Source: Chara braunii (lineage: Eukaryota; Streptophyta; Charophyceae; Charales; Characeae). Taken from it: a DNA stretch of 27,034 nt. The stretch lies in assembly GCA_003427395.1 (NCBI GenBank), contig BFEA01000031.1, positions 4,570,236-4,597,269 of the forward strand, given 5' to 3'. Positions 1 to 9,051 of this stretch are shown one piece after another. Numbering within the stretch: position 1 is the first letter of the stretch; the number at the start of each line of letters is the position of its first letter. The translations under genes and the position numbers were made by a program. The notes under the pieces were generated by a model. The model ran no database searches, was not told where the DNA came from, and worked only from the letters and a program-made list of their open reading frames with translations.

Positions 1-184
1 TATATATACAGCGCGTCTCGACGCGCAAATAGGAGAAGAAGAAGAAGGGAGGCATTTAGTACGGGACAGGGGGAATAGCTTGGAAGTTGAGAGGAGCAGC
101 GGGAGGGAGAAGCGCGGGGAGCTGCGACACCAACACAATCGGTTTGTCCTCTGCCCTACGCAGCAGCACCTCGTGGGCTGTGAA
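1..184. other. Left edge, possible start of gypsy 3' LTR
   Basis: No gene is visible here. On the minus strand this is the stretch downstream of the last ORF of the gypsy element, so a 3' LTR would be expected to begin here. A purine stretch with GAGGGGGAC, overlapping the end of that ORF on the minus strand (about 188-200), could be a polypurine tract. I could not find a convincing second copy of this sequence next to the primer binding site, so the LTR call is an inference only. The plus strand is purine-rich around 31-50 and 93-120. Confidence 0.25.
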
Positions 185-592
185 TCAGTGTCCCCCTCGT
201 CCTTGCAATCTGGCCGCTTCCACCGCGTATTCGCGCACAAAGCTGCGCGCCGGCTCCCGATTCGGCTGCGGTAGGATCGTCAAGTCTCCGATGAAGGTGG
301 CGACGCTGTGCACGAAATTGGGTGCCACCTGGAGAGCGCGGAGCTCAATGAATACTCGGGTCGTCTCCCGGCCAGGCAACAGCGTCACGTCCACGTACAC
401 CCCCGCATACGTCAGCCGATCGCAAAGCAACGAGTACGCCGCCAAATCCGCAACCCCGGGCGCCGGCACATTCACTTGCTGAATGTCGTACCGCAACTGC
501 CTCTCCTCATTGAACCGATGCCGCAACAGGCGATCTGCAAGTGGCGTCTGGAAATGCTCGAGGGGCTCATGCTCCGGCTGGCGATGGTTCAT
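185..592 (-). CDS. Extra ORF after integrase (ORF3), function unknown
   Basis: An open frame of about 135 codons starts at the ATG at 592-590, in a different frame from pol, and overlaps the last 26 bases of pol (pol stop at 569-567). It ends with TGA at 187-185, next to a possible polypurine tract. The product is soluble-looking, with no signal peptide, membrane segment or cysteine motif. It has an acidic/basic N-terminus and then alternating hydrophobic strands (for example AAYSLLCDRLTYAGVYVDV and TTRVFIELRALQVAPNFV). Position suggests an additional ORF (aORF) of the retrotransposon, where other elements carry env-like or silencing-related genes, but nothing resembles an envelope protein. 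Alternatively it is the native C-terminus of pol separated by a frameshift. I do not recognise the family. Confidence 0.5.
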   Translation of the reverse strand: MNHRQPEHEPLEHFQTPLADRLLRHRFNEERQLRYDIQQVNVPAPGVADLAAYSLLCDRLTYAGVYVDVTLLPGRETTRVFIELRALQVAPNFVHSVATFIGDLTILPQPNREPARSFVREYAVEAARLQGRGGH

Positions 593-2337
593 CCTGCTCC
601 GTGAAACTCTCAGTACCAATGGACGAGGCAGATCGGGAAGAGGAGGAGGAGGAGGATGAAGAAGGAGAGGGTGATCTCACAGGAGCGGGGGTCCGTAGGG
701 GACCTAGCGATGGCTGGAAAGGCCGGAGCGCGGCCGTGTGCCGTGTCAGCGGTCGGGCCTGGGAGTTGTGACGGGGAATCAGCTTCACGGAGTGTTGTCC
801 CTGTGCGCAAACTTTCGTGACCTCGTAAATGCCTGTATAGCTTGGGTGGATCTTGGAGTAGCGCGCAGATTTCCGTACCTGCACCAAGTCACCAACTTTA
901 TAGCGGGGTAGTGGTCCCGCCGACGTGTGTCGATTCTCGTAATCACGGATTTGCCGTTGATGTGTCCGATCTACGGCCTGCTGTCGACGGCGAGCTAACG
1001 GGGGATAGGCCCTAGCCATTAAGTCCATGTAGTGGCGGGCCTTGTCTCGATTCTGGGCCCGCGTTGCTCTAACTTTCGTACCTACTAAGGGGGACAATTG
1101 CACCCGAGGGACACTATTGGTTCTCAGTTGAAAGGGGGACACCCCAGTAATACTGTGTGGGGTAGCCCGATAAACGGCCAAAATGTGGTCGACAATGACC
1201 GGCCAGGGTCGGGTGTCTCCCGCAGTGATATTACATCTAAGGGCCGTCTTAATCAGTCGGTTGGTATTTTCTACCAGGCCATTGGCTTGAGGCCAATGCC
1301 CCGACGAGTAGATAATCTTAACGTCCGCCTTGACTAGGTGACGTTCTACTTCGCCTTGAAATTCCGACCCATTGTCCATGTGTACCTCTTCTACGTCTAG
1401 ATGCATGCACAAAAATCGATTTACGTACCAGGCTACTTCCTGCGAATTCCAGTTGGTCATAGGGTACGCCTCGATCCATTTTGAAAAATGATCGACGGCC
1501 ACTAAAAGAACATTGAGTTCTCCCTGATCGACGGGCCCTCTCGGAACGTTGATATCCGTCGTATCGATGCTAACCCTCTTAAGGGGGCGCTCTACACGAG
1601 TGGGCACCATCGTCCGAGGCATCTGTACCGGCGCTTTGTCCGCCGCGCAGGCCGGGCAATTTTCAACGATGTATTTCACATCTTCCCGGATTCCCGACCA
1701 GTACCATCCGTTCTTTTCTAAGGCTTTTTCCGTATACTTGACCGCGAAATGGACCGCATCCTCTTCATGAGCGGCTCGTGTCCAATCGAACCTAGCGAGA
1801 GGGTGTGGAACCGTCAACCAGCTAGACCCTCCCTCATCATCGACTTTTCGTTTTTGTAACGTCAGTCCCTGCCAACGATAGTCCTTTGCCCGCTCCGTAA
1901 GTCTCCGCCTCTCAGCTTTACTAAGTTCTGACAGCGAGTCGCCTGACAGCCTCCGTAGCAACAGAAGGTCCGTCCAGGCTTCTGCCCAGCGGGCACTTCG
2001 CGCAAATCCGTCGGTTGTTCTGGCGTCCAGATACCGCTTCTCGGTAGGGACTTGGTCCGTTCTATAGTTGGGACAGACCCATGTCTTTTCACTTCGGTAC
2101 CTAACGCACTGTCCGTGAGATTTGACCGCATGACACCGACTACATTGTACCCATAAAACAAAACTGGGCCCTCCCAGATGTGACCCTTCTTGGTCCGGGA
2201 CCATAGGCAAAGTACATAAGAAATAGGGACTTAGATGCGTTTCAGGGGACGAGTAGGGACTAGACGAGAGAGCGAGGGAGTTGGATGAGGGCAAAGAGAT
2301 CGCGTCTGCCATCTCCGGCGAAACCTCCATTCCAGAC
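567..2337 (-). pseudogene. pol: pol 3' part: integrase with Cys-finger leader and Ser-rich tail
   Basis: The integrase would insert the element cDNA. Numbering from the ATG at 2330, the order is: a Cys-finger (W60, C63, C66, C75, C86), an HHCC zinc domain (H188, H194, C225, C228), a catalytic core with D256 in SIDTTD, D319 in MDNGSEF and E354 in NGLVEN (34 residues between D319 and E354, close to the usual D,D35E), a GPY/F-like segment around VGDLVQVRKSARYSKIHPSY, then a proline/serine-rich tail with nine consecutive serines. The frame is open for 587 codons and all catalytic residues are present. It is out of frame with RNase H: the RNase H frame closes at 2262-2260 and this frame opens after a TAG near 2338. 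That shift is most likely an indel. The ATG has a good context, but independent translation is not supported. Confidence 0.9.
2073..2153 (-). other. CW-like zinc-finger segment ahead of the integrase
   Basis: Within the integrase frame the segment beginning LWVQCSRCHAVKSHGQC and ending TWVCPN has four cysteines spaced C-x2-C-x8-C-x10-C. The flanking W-V-Q-C-x-x-C and W-x-C-x-x-N signatures resemble the CW-type zinc finger, a histone H3 tail reader in plant and animal chromatin proteins. The internal spacing differs from textbook CW domains, so this may be a diverged CW or an unrelated zinc ribbon. It lies upstream of the normal HHCC zinc-binding region of integrase and so is an extra module. 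Confidence 0.45.
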
Positions 2338-2439
2338 TAAGGCGTCGTTCTTGCACAACACGTGTAGCTCTCCGTAGTGCGGTTTCATCGCCGCGACTTC
2401 TGGCCTCCACGGAATGAGTCGCTCGTTGGCGGGACACTT

Positions 2440-2805
2440 GTTGGGTGGCAGGAGGCGTGTTAATCCATCGGCGTTCCCATGCTGCCGCGTGGCACGGTGG
2501 CGGATGTCGAAGTCATAGTCTTGCAGACACACCGCCCACCTGCCCTGCGTCCCCGTGTAGTCCGAGTTGTTGTGTAAGGACAACAGCGACTGATAATCTG
2601 TTACCAACACAAATTTCTGGCCATAAAGATACGGTCAGAAATGCTGGATCCCCCACACCACCGCCATGCATTCACCTTTGCACGCTTCGTAATTAGCATG
2701 CGCCTGGCTCAGCGTCTTGGACGCATACTCAATGACGTGTTCCCTTCCGTCCGCCCCGTGCTGAGTCAGCACCGCCGATATCGCCTGAGGCTGTCAGTCT
2801 GATAA
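2440..2805 (-). pseudogene. pol: pol: RNase H domain
   Basis: This domain degrades the RNA strand during reverse transcription. It follows RT in the same frame. Recognisable blocks are the first acidic motif (LLSD followed by the stop), AISAVLTQHG, EHVIEYASKTLSQAHANYEA, the conserved glutamate in KGECMAVVWGI, the VTDYQSLL aspartate, and the final HGNADGLTR block. Two in-frame TGA stops interrupt it. One is at 2796-2794, directly after the first catalytic Asp, where the family usually has Trp. The other is at 2637-2635, in the HF-stop-PYLYG block, where Arg is usual. The domain frame is otherwise continuous. Confidence 0.88.
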
Positions 2806-3717
2806 CAGTGCGAACGGTCTTGTCGGGTCGGGGCGCACCAACACAGGAGCAGATGTCTGAGCCTCCTTCAACGCTTGAAACGCCGCCTCGCATTCCGGCG
2901 TCCAGATCAGCTGTTCCTCTTTCTTCAGCAGGTTCGTGAGGGGCTTCGCTATACCGGCGAACCCCTTGATGAAGCGTCGGTAATAGGATGCGAGCCCTAG
3001 AAAAGCCCGAACCTGGGTGAGTGTGATCGGCGCTGGGGCTTCTAGAACTGCTGCCACCTTCCTCGGATCCGGTCTTAGTCCCTCGACCGTGACGATGTAC
3101 CCCAAGAAGAAGATCTCCAACAAGAAGAACTCGCTTTTCTCCAAGGTCACTTTGAACCCTTCATCTTTTAGTGCATGCAAAACCCACTCAATGTGTTCCA
3201 CGTGGTACTCGTGTATTTTTGAAAAGACCAAAATATCATCCATGTACACAATCACGGAAAAATTGATCAGGGGATGGGTCAGTCGGGTTTTGTTAACGAA
3301 CTCAGCGAAGGCCATATTCATGGCTCGCTGAAACGTTGCAGGGGCGTTACAAATTCCCATGGGACACCGGACCCATTGCCACGTGCCTTCAAATAGGACA
3401 AAAGCGGGTTTGGGTCGGTCCTCCGGTCGGACTGCGACATGGTGAAAACCGTGTCGGATATCGAACTTGGAAAAGACTCGAGCGGCCCCGATAGTATCCA
3501 ACAAATCGTCGATTCGCGGCAAGGGATACACATCTTTGGTAGTGATAGCGTTCAATTTTCGGTAGTCGATACATACCCGGACCGAACCATTTCGTTTTGG
3601 CACGAGGACCACGGGAAAAGACCACGGTCCTAGCGATGGTTCGACCCACCCCAACCGCTCGAATTCCCGTACCCTTTCCAACGCCAGCTGTCTTTCTTTG
3701 AGGGAATATCGGTACGG
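2797..3717 (-). pseudogene. pol: pol: reverse transcriptase domain
   Basis: This is the RNA-dependent DNA polymerase core. Reading from the codon after the stop at 3720-3718, the frame runs PYRYSLKERQLALERVREF, then GWVEPS, VVLVPKRNGSVRVCIDYRKLN, YPLPRIDDLLD, FSKFDIRHGFH (catalytic Asp), the IVYMDDILVFS block with an intact YMDD, FLGYIV, and VRAFLGLASYYRRFIKGFA leading to the connection. All RT motifs are present. The surrounding stops (3718-3720 and 2794-2796) separate it from protease and RNase H. The first lies where the family normally has Arg or Lys before PYR, consistent with CGA to TGA. Confidence 0.93.
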
Positions 3718-3720
3718 TCA

Positions 3721-4497
3721 GCAATGTATCGGGGCGTGATCCCCGATATCAATCGCGTGCTGTATCAAAGGGGTTAACCCTATGTTTTGGTCGTGAATAC
3801 TGACGGCCTCAGGATAGGCCCGTATAACTGCCAGGAGGATGTGTCGGTATTCATCCGGAACACGGGCTGGTAACTGAACTTCTACGGTTCCCCCAGGAAG
3901 GGAGACCGTCGTCGTAACCGTGGGGACTGCCGCGTTGGCATCGGGCGAGGCCTCAAACAAAGAGTTGTCGGTTTTCGCCAAAAGGACAGTCGCAATCAGT
4001 TGACTGTCCGCCGGGCTCATCGGCTCGCTTTCCATGTCACTGTTACTATCCAGTTCGGGTTCGGCCGAGGGTTCGACCGAAAAGGCCTGCGCCAGTTCCC
4101 TCGGTCCCCACCGATACTCCCTTGTTCGGGGTTGAAACGACACCCCCTCTTTCAGGAGTATCGCGGCTTTTTCATTCGTGAGTAGGGGCCGTGGGGGTNG
4201 AAAAGATAAANCNCACAGCCCCCTCAGCTCGGTAAATCTTTCAGGTAGGGGGTCCGTCCTGAGATACAAGGACGCAGGGGGTTCCGATAGGTCAGCTATT
4301 CGGGACACCCTCAGCAGGGGTTCCCCCTGCACCACGGAGGAGAACGCGTGCGACCAATTGGACTCGATCCGAACTATTTCCAGTGGTTCTCGCCGCCAAG
4401 AATGGCGCCACCGATCCTAAGCTCGGATCGGATATCGGTCGGGTACATCAGTCTTGTCAGTTTCCGTCGAGGGTTCATTTTCGTCTGGTGACAGGCG
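3721..4497 (-). pseudogene. pol: pol: protease-RT linker
   Basis: The pol frame continues between protease and RT. It shows an acidic segment (ELDSNSDMESEPMSPADS) and then a region just before RT (VPDEYRHILLAVIRAYPEAVS) of the kind usually found upstream of gypsy RT. A TAG at 4419-4417 and the TGA at 4500-4498 break the start of the linker. Ambiguous bases at 4199, 4211 and 4213 leave three codons undetermined. No enzymatic motif is visible. Confidence 0.75.
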
Positions 4498-5838
4498 TCA
4501 GATCATGTTGATTTGATAGGCTTTCGTGGTGAGGCGAGGCGCCAGCTGGGTACACGTGCGCACCGCCAGTCTCATTGGTATCGTTTGGGGTTTGGGGTGG
4601 GCCGATGTGAGCACCACCTTACAGTTGTCAAAGTGCATTCGCGCTCCGACCGCCGCCTGCCACGGAATGCCTAGCAGAACATCATACGCCTGTACATCCA
4701 GCACGATCACGTCACACAAACAATGCACCCGCCCCACCCGTATAGGCATGTTCATTATTCGCCCTTTACAATGAATATTGTCTTCCGTAGCGGATATATA
4801 CAACTCATCCGGTCAGAGGGGATGAACCTGTCCTTCCCTTCCCAACCTTTTCGTCAATCTCCAAGAAATGGCGACCGCCGACGATCCGGAGTCTAGGATG
4901 GCGGCCGAGGGGTTTCTCCAGACCTCGCAGTCACACTCAACGCTTTTCCAGGTTATAGGATAGGCTCGGAGGAATACATCGGGTTTTTCCGAGGCAGAGT
5001 CTACGGTCTGGATCATTCCTATCCGGTCGGCTTCGTGCACCTTTGAGGTCGAGGGCGGCGACTCCTCGTTTGTGGGTAGGTCCCGTAGGACCGACTTTTT
5101 GCCCTTTCGACTTTCCTCGAATCGGCGCCTGTTTTTGGGGCACCGTTCGATCAACTTTTCGTTAGCCGCTTCGGAAATGGTTAGCAGATAGGGAATAGGG
5201 ACGGGGATCCGAAGATCCAGAGCCTTCAAGGCATCCAATACGTCGATATGGCCATCCTTGCATTCAGGGCCAGGTGCTGCAAGGTCTTCGAACCCTGGTC
5301 GCCACGGCCCGAGGTCGCTTTGCTTGGTAATTCGTTGGACGTGACGTATCACTCCAATGGTCCCGGGTTCGAACAAAGCCGCAACCATGTATTCATCGGG
5401 CCCTATCTCGGTGGCCGCAGGGGTCACCATTTCCGTTGCCTCGGTATCCATCACCGTGGCCACCCTCCCCTGTCCTGCAACGGTTGGAGCAGCCAGCGGG
5501 ATTTGGGAAGGCCCAGCAGGCCCACCCTGAGCTCGAGGTTTCGGGCAATCTTTCGCAAGGTGACCTGGATGATTGCAGTTATAACAGCGTAGGGACTGGA
5601 CAGCCCCGACCGCGACCGGTCTTATCATAGGGGCCCCGGCGGCCATAGCCGCTTGTTGCCGTTGTGTGGCAGCTAGGCGTTGCCGCTGCAGGCCCTGAAC
5701 AAACTCCGTCAACGGGGCCACTACCGTAACTAATTGGGCCGCGACCTCCTTCATGGACACTTCTTCTTCACCCCGGCCTCCTTGTGCTTGACTAGGGCGA
5801 CAGGAGGCCGAAGCAGAGGAAGACGCTCTCTGATCCAC
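4498..5838 (-). pseudogene. pol: pol 5' part: zinc knuckle and aspartic protease
   Basis: The frame carries a CCHC zinc knuckle (CYNCNHPGHLAKDC, about 5592-5551) and later an aspartic protease. The protease active-site loop is AAILDSGSSAVAIS and the C-terminal conserved block is DVLLGIPWQ (about 4670). The knuckle binds element RNA and the protease would process Gag-Pol. The two halves of the protease are separated by an in-frame TGA at 4815-4813, so it is inactive as read. The frame lies -1 relative to gag and is reached at the slippery site at 5847-5841; the first in-frame GTG (5838) is not needed as a start. An acidic spacer of about 190 residues between knuckle and protease has no recognised domain. 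Confidence 0.88.
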
Positions 5839-6587
5839 ACCTTTTTTGTTGGACCCAACTCGAAGCGATCTTCGAACATTCGTGTCGTAGCGGAGTTGCT
5901 ATTGCGTCGAACACCCGAAGGGTCATCTTCGTCGGATTCTGAGTCTAGGCCCACATCGTAATTTTCTTTCCCGTACTTAATTGCATATTGAATTAGCTCC
6001 GTCAGGGTATGTTTTATAAGGTTGCATTTCTTGCGGATCTTTTTCCGCAGACGAGAATCTGACAGTCCTCTGATGAAATCAATCCGTACCATTTTCTCGT
6101 CCACCCCGGAGCGTTCGGCTAAGTACGTAAAACGTTCAGCATATCTGGCCAAGGTCTCCCGAGGCTGCTGCGTGTTATCCTTTATTAAACGAAGGCATTG
6201 ACCTGGTGCGATCTGATCAAACCTATCGAGGAATTTCCTCTGGAAGGCTGCCCAATTGGTGAAGAGGTTATGTCCATACCACTCCAACGCGGTTCCGGCT
6301 AACCTTCCGGGAATTCGTTCTCGGAGCAACTGATCCGACCAGCCCTGGGCTTTCAAGGCAGCTAGCCAGGTGCGAGGGTCGGTGTCGTCTTCGGAGAAAA
6401 TAGGAACTTCGGAACGAGGAGGTACAAAGTACAGGGGATAATTCGCCATCCCCGCGTGGTTGTCGCCGTCATTTTCACCCCCAATTCCGGGTTCCACCAT
6501 CCCGGGAGGTGGGTTTCGAGCCCGGCCTCTCGCTCGGTTTTGATTGCTATTCGCGGGTCTCCGTCGACGGGGAGCCAGCCTACTCAA
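5751..6587 (-). CDS. gag: Gag capsid protein (retrotransposon gag domain)
   Basis: An open frame of 278 codons from ATG 6587, 91 bases downstream of the primer binding site. The N-terminus is basic (RRRRPANSNQNRARGRARN). The capsid domain of the Retrotrans_gag type follows (DPRTWLAALKAQGW, ALEWYGHNLFTNWAAFQRKF, TLARYAERFTYLAE, RIDFIRGLSDSRLRKKI). Gag assembles the virus-like particle. The C-terminal 31 codons after the slippery site at 5847-5841 look like out-of-frame sequence, and the zinc knuckle is only in the pol frame. Most knuckle-bearing protein would therefore need the frameshift, which is unusual; alternatively a single-base indel has split an originally continuous gag-pol frame. No premature stop interrupts the gag domain. 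Confidence 0.9.
   Translation of the reverse strand: MSRLAPRRRRPANSNQNRARGRARNPPPGMVEPGIGGENDGDNHAGMANYPLYFVPPRSEVPIFSEDDTDPRTWLAALKAQGWSDQLLRERIPGRLAGTALEWYGHNLFTNWAAFQRKFLDRFDQIAPGQCLRLIKDNTQQPRETLARYAERFTYLAERSGVDEKMVRIDFIRGLSDSRLRKKIRKKCNLIKHTLTELIQYAIKYGKENYDVGLDSESDEDDPSGVRRNSNSATTRMFEDRFELGPTKKVWIRERLPLLRPPVALVKHKEAGVKKKCP
5774..5847 (-). promoter_or_regulatory. Candidate -1 ribosomal frameshift site, gag to pol
   Basis: On the minus strand the gag codons ACA AAA AAG contain the heptamer A AAA AAG (5847-5841), in the correct phase for a simultaneous -1 slip. Slippage leads straight into the open pol frame (GGT GTG GAT CAG...). A perfect 9-bp stem, CGGCCTCCT with AGGAGGCCG (5810-5802 with 5782-5774, 19-nt loop), lies 30 nt downstream. 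The heptamer class and frame relation are established hallmarks of programmed -1 frameshifting. The 30-nt spacer is longer than the usual 5-9 nt, so the stimulator role is uncertain. Confidence 0.55.
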
Positions 6588-6677
6588 AATGTGAAAAATA
6601 TAATGAAAAGATCAAAAAGAAAAAAAGGAGAAACTTTAAAACAGGGTAATCGTCCTAGGAAAACCTCGGAGCCGAAA

Positions 6678-6697
6678 CGAACCTCGCTCCGATACCA
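6678..6697 (-). other. Primer binding site, initiator methionine tRNA type
   Basis: The minus strand reads TGGTATCGGAGCGAGGTTCG. It matches the complement of the 3' end of plant initiator Met-tRNA (TGGTATCAGAGC, followed by AGGTT) at nearly every position. It lies 91 bases upstream of the gag ATG, as expected for an LTR retrotransposon. The 5' LTR should end at 6698. The adjoining bases do not form a canonical CA terminus, so the exact border is uncertain. Confidence 0.8.
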
Positions 6698-7017
6698 ACC
6701 TCACGCCCCCTCGCGGCTTCCCGTACGGGGTCGCCGATCAGAGTTCTAGGAGCGGCGTGGCCGAGGATTTTTGGCCATAAGGGTTGAGTCTCCCGGAGGG
6801 AACGGGAGGCCCTCGTTTCGTGCCAGAGGTTTTCCCCAGAGTCAAACTGTCGTCGCGGAGTCCCGTGGGGGTCGGATCACTTCGAAACGATAAAATCAAA
6901 AAAGGTTCCGCAAAAATGAACTGTCGTCATGCATCGGGACGGAAAAAGGCATCAAGCGGGGGGAGGGCCATGGCGACGGAGGACAAAACTTCGGCCGTCA
7001 GGGGTTTGGGGGATAGG

Positions 7018-7141
7018 TGGCGGGTTCGAAGCCTTCAGGCCTCATCATCGGCCTCACAAAGTGGCCAAACCCTCAGGTCTTTGTTGTGGAGGTGGTTGGT
7101 TCGAGGCCTTCAAGCCTCGGCGTCGGACTCACAGAGTCCGC
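7018..7141 (+). repeat. Direct duplication, about 49 bp, 75-bp offset
   Basis: Two similar segments (7018-7066 and 7093-7141) share GGTTCGA, CCTTCA, a CCTC and a TCACA motif in the same order. Each also contains a small palindrome: GAAGCCTTCAGGCCTC in the first and GAGGCCTTCAAGCCTC in the second. The differences are mostly transitions. They lie inside the presumed LTR and could be regulatory or structural direct repeats. Confidence 0.55.
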
Positions 7142-8408
7142 GCGAAAGTTTCCGGGAGGGTAAAGCGGCGGGAGGACTCGCCGACATCTGAATTCGAAAT
7201 TGCGTGGGCAGCGCCCCCGCACTACGGGAAAGCTCGGGGAAACGTGTCGCTCCCTCGTAACCCAAGACCAGCCGTCGCCAAGAACACGAGTCCCCCTGGC
7301 GACACCAACGACAATCAAACTGCGGCCGCCACACGACGTGAGCGGCCGACCATGGCAACACCGTCAAACCTGTATATGGCAATATTTAAGTTAGAGTCGG
7401 GGAATCAAAACGATCAATCAAAACAAACCCGTTCCCCCTTATCTCACAAACCCGAGGCGGGTCTTGCCAACACACTTACTCCGTCCGCCTCAGCGCGCGC
7501 CGTACGTCCGCATCGCAATAGACGCTGTCGTCATCTGCGATGGGGAAGGTCGGTAGCGAGATGAGACGATCGGAGGTACGTGATGAACACGGCAAGGTCC
7601 CGTGTTCTCGTTCATCCAAACCAACACCGAATCCATACAACAATCGTCGCAACTCTTCTCTCTCTAAGGTGGGTGCGTCGAGGGAAGACGACGAAGTCTA
7701 AGCTCTCTCCCCTTGCGGGGGCGTCGACCGTTCACGCGGATGCAAGCGATTGACGTCACCGGTACGGGGGCGAGAAGCTAAAAAAGCGATGACTATTAGT
7801 TCAAAAAGGAAAGCAATCGAGAGGGAGAGAGAGAGAGAGTGAGTTACGCCGAGACCGCGCACCAGCGCAGGAAAGACCACTGAGGGGAGGGGAACAACCG
7901 GATCAACACACTCGTACTCCTAAGCAGACGGTCCCCCAGTTCAGTTTCCCCGTCCCCGCCCGGACGAGTACATACACACATACGTGCATGCAATCAACAA
8001 ACTTTGACAGGACATCTAATCATCCATGGACCTTCGACATCACTCGTGCGCACCACCAGCTCCCATCACTCGGGTCTTCACACACACGACATGCATAGAC
8101 AAAGCAGCAATGGAGATAAAAGCAAGTCCTTCTTGTACACAAAAATTTCAATTAACTGCCGCCCCCAAGCGCAGCCTTCAAAACTCCCCAAGACCACCGA
8201 CCACCATAGCCACAAGGCCCTGCCGCGGCTGGCGTCCAATCCCCACTACTGCTCAGTCCCTCCGACTGCTTCGCCCCGAGACAACCGCGGGTCCACCCCA
8301 CGTCGTCACTCCGCCCGTCCTTGGGCTTGTCGAGCCTCTTCGGTGCCGCGGACTCTCGCGCAGCATTGCAGCCGAGATCAAAGAGAGAGAGAGGAGAGGG
8401 TTGCGCAA

Positions 8409-8415
8409 ATTTATA
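8409..8415 (-). promoter_or_regulatory. TATA-like box, minus strand
   Basis: The minus strand reads GCTATAAATTTGCGC, a good TATA match, followed about 20-40 bases downstream by a CT-rich stretch (8400-8375) of the kind that serves as a plant initiator. It points toward the gypsy gag and could be the LTR promoter. The distance to the primer binding site (about 1.7 kb) would require a long R-U5, so this is weak. Confidence 0.28.
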
Positions 8416-9051
8416 GCGAGGGAGGCGGCGGGTTGTTAGCACGAGGTGCGGGCAGCGCAGGTTGTAGATGAGCAGGACAGGAGGAAGGTGGGGAGTTAGA
8501 GGGCTCGACCCGCGGGATAACATGGTCCTACGTGATTGGGGTGTCCGTTCAAGTGGCGCGTGGTTTCCCGCTCTCCACATTGATCCAAGCATCCCAACTA
8601 CGCGGCCAATCACTTCGCGGGGTAAGGATCGAGTTGGGCGGAGGGAAAGACGAAGAGTCCGGTCATGGGGAAAATGCGCACAGCAAGCAGGGAAGATGGC
8701 GCGAGAATGCAAAGCAAGAAACGGGGATGCGAGACGCGCAAAGAAATCGGAGCTTGGGCGCACGCGCGCAAAAATTCAAAAGTTCCAACCGCACCCGTTT
8801 GTTGGCTTTCATGCCGCGGCCGCTATTTGCCCGCGGAAGTTAATAACCAAACAAAATGGAAAAGAAAACAAAAGCAAAAAGATAGAAAACCCCTTTCTAT
8901 CCGCGTCTGTACTTTGGGACTTCCGCGGGATTTTTCCTCAGGGATATGGCAAGCCGCGCGGTACGGATCTGAGCTTATCACAAGCCCCCTGGGAGGGTGC
9001 CTGAAAGCCTCCAGGCATCTGTCCAAGCAAAAACTACTCTTGTGATCTTTA

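Larger units (their letters stand above)
185..6697 (-). mobile_element. Ty3/gypsy LTR retrotransposon, internal region, degenerate
   Basis: The element reads leftwards: primer binding site, gag, zinc knuckle, aspartic protease, reverse transcriptase, RNase H, Cys-finger, integrase, extra ORF. Integrase after RT/RNase H is the Ty3/gypsy (Metaviridae-type) order and not the copia order. No chromodomain is visible after the integrase; the C-terminus is instead a serine-rich tail. Pol is broken by in-frame stops at 4813-4815, 4498-4500, 4417-4419, 3718-3720, 2794-2796 and 2635-2637, and by a frameshift between about 2338 and 2262. Single N bases at 4199, 4211 and 4213 mark poor assembly. The LTRs are not delimited: the 5' LTR should begin at 6698 and the 3' LTR lies at or beyond the left window edge. 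Confidence 0.93.
6698..8980. other. Presumed 5' LTR region, GC-rich, no gene
   Basis: This stretch lies immediately upstream of the gypsy primer binding site and should contain the 5' LTR, but no matching 3' LTR is available to fix its length. No ORF resembles a known protein; the open frames here are compositional. It contains a duplicated segment (7018-7141), a GA dinucleotide run near 7819-7840, and a minus-strand TATA-like box near 8412. I see nothing else. Confidence 0.4.

Noticed and set aside
2262-2338. A second programmed frameshift between RNase H and integrase
   Set aside because: No slippery heptamer was seen in the overlap; an indel is simpler.
7022-7107. B-box-like GGTTCGAAGCC and GGTTCGAGGCC suggesting tRNA genes
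   Set aside because: No acceptor stem, anticodon arm or properly spaced A-box can be found; they are better explained as a local duplication.
1-8560. Possible LTR pair between 1-110 and 8400-8510 (shared GCGCAAAT, GGGAGGC, TTAGYACG and GGACAGG motifs in similar order)
   Set aside because: The similarity is scattered in purine-rich sequence and too weak for two LTRs of one element; no TG...CA ends or duplications support it.
8152-8763. 203-codon minus-strand open frame and several overlapping plus-strand frames
   Set aside because: Overlapping long frames on both strands in GC-rich DNA with no domain; most likely compositional.
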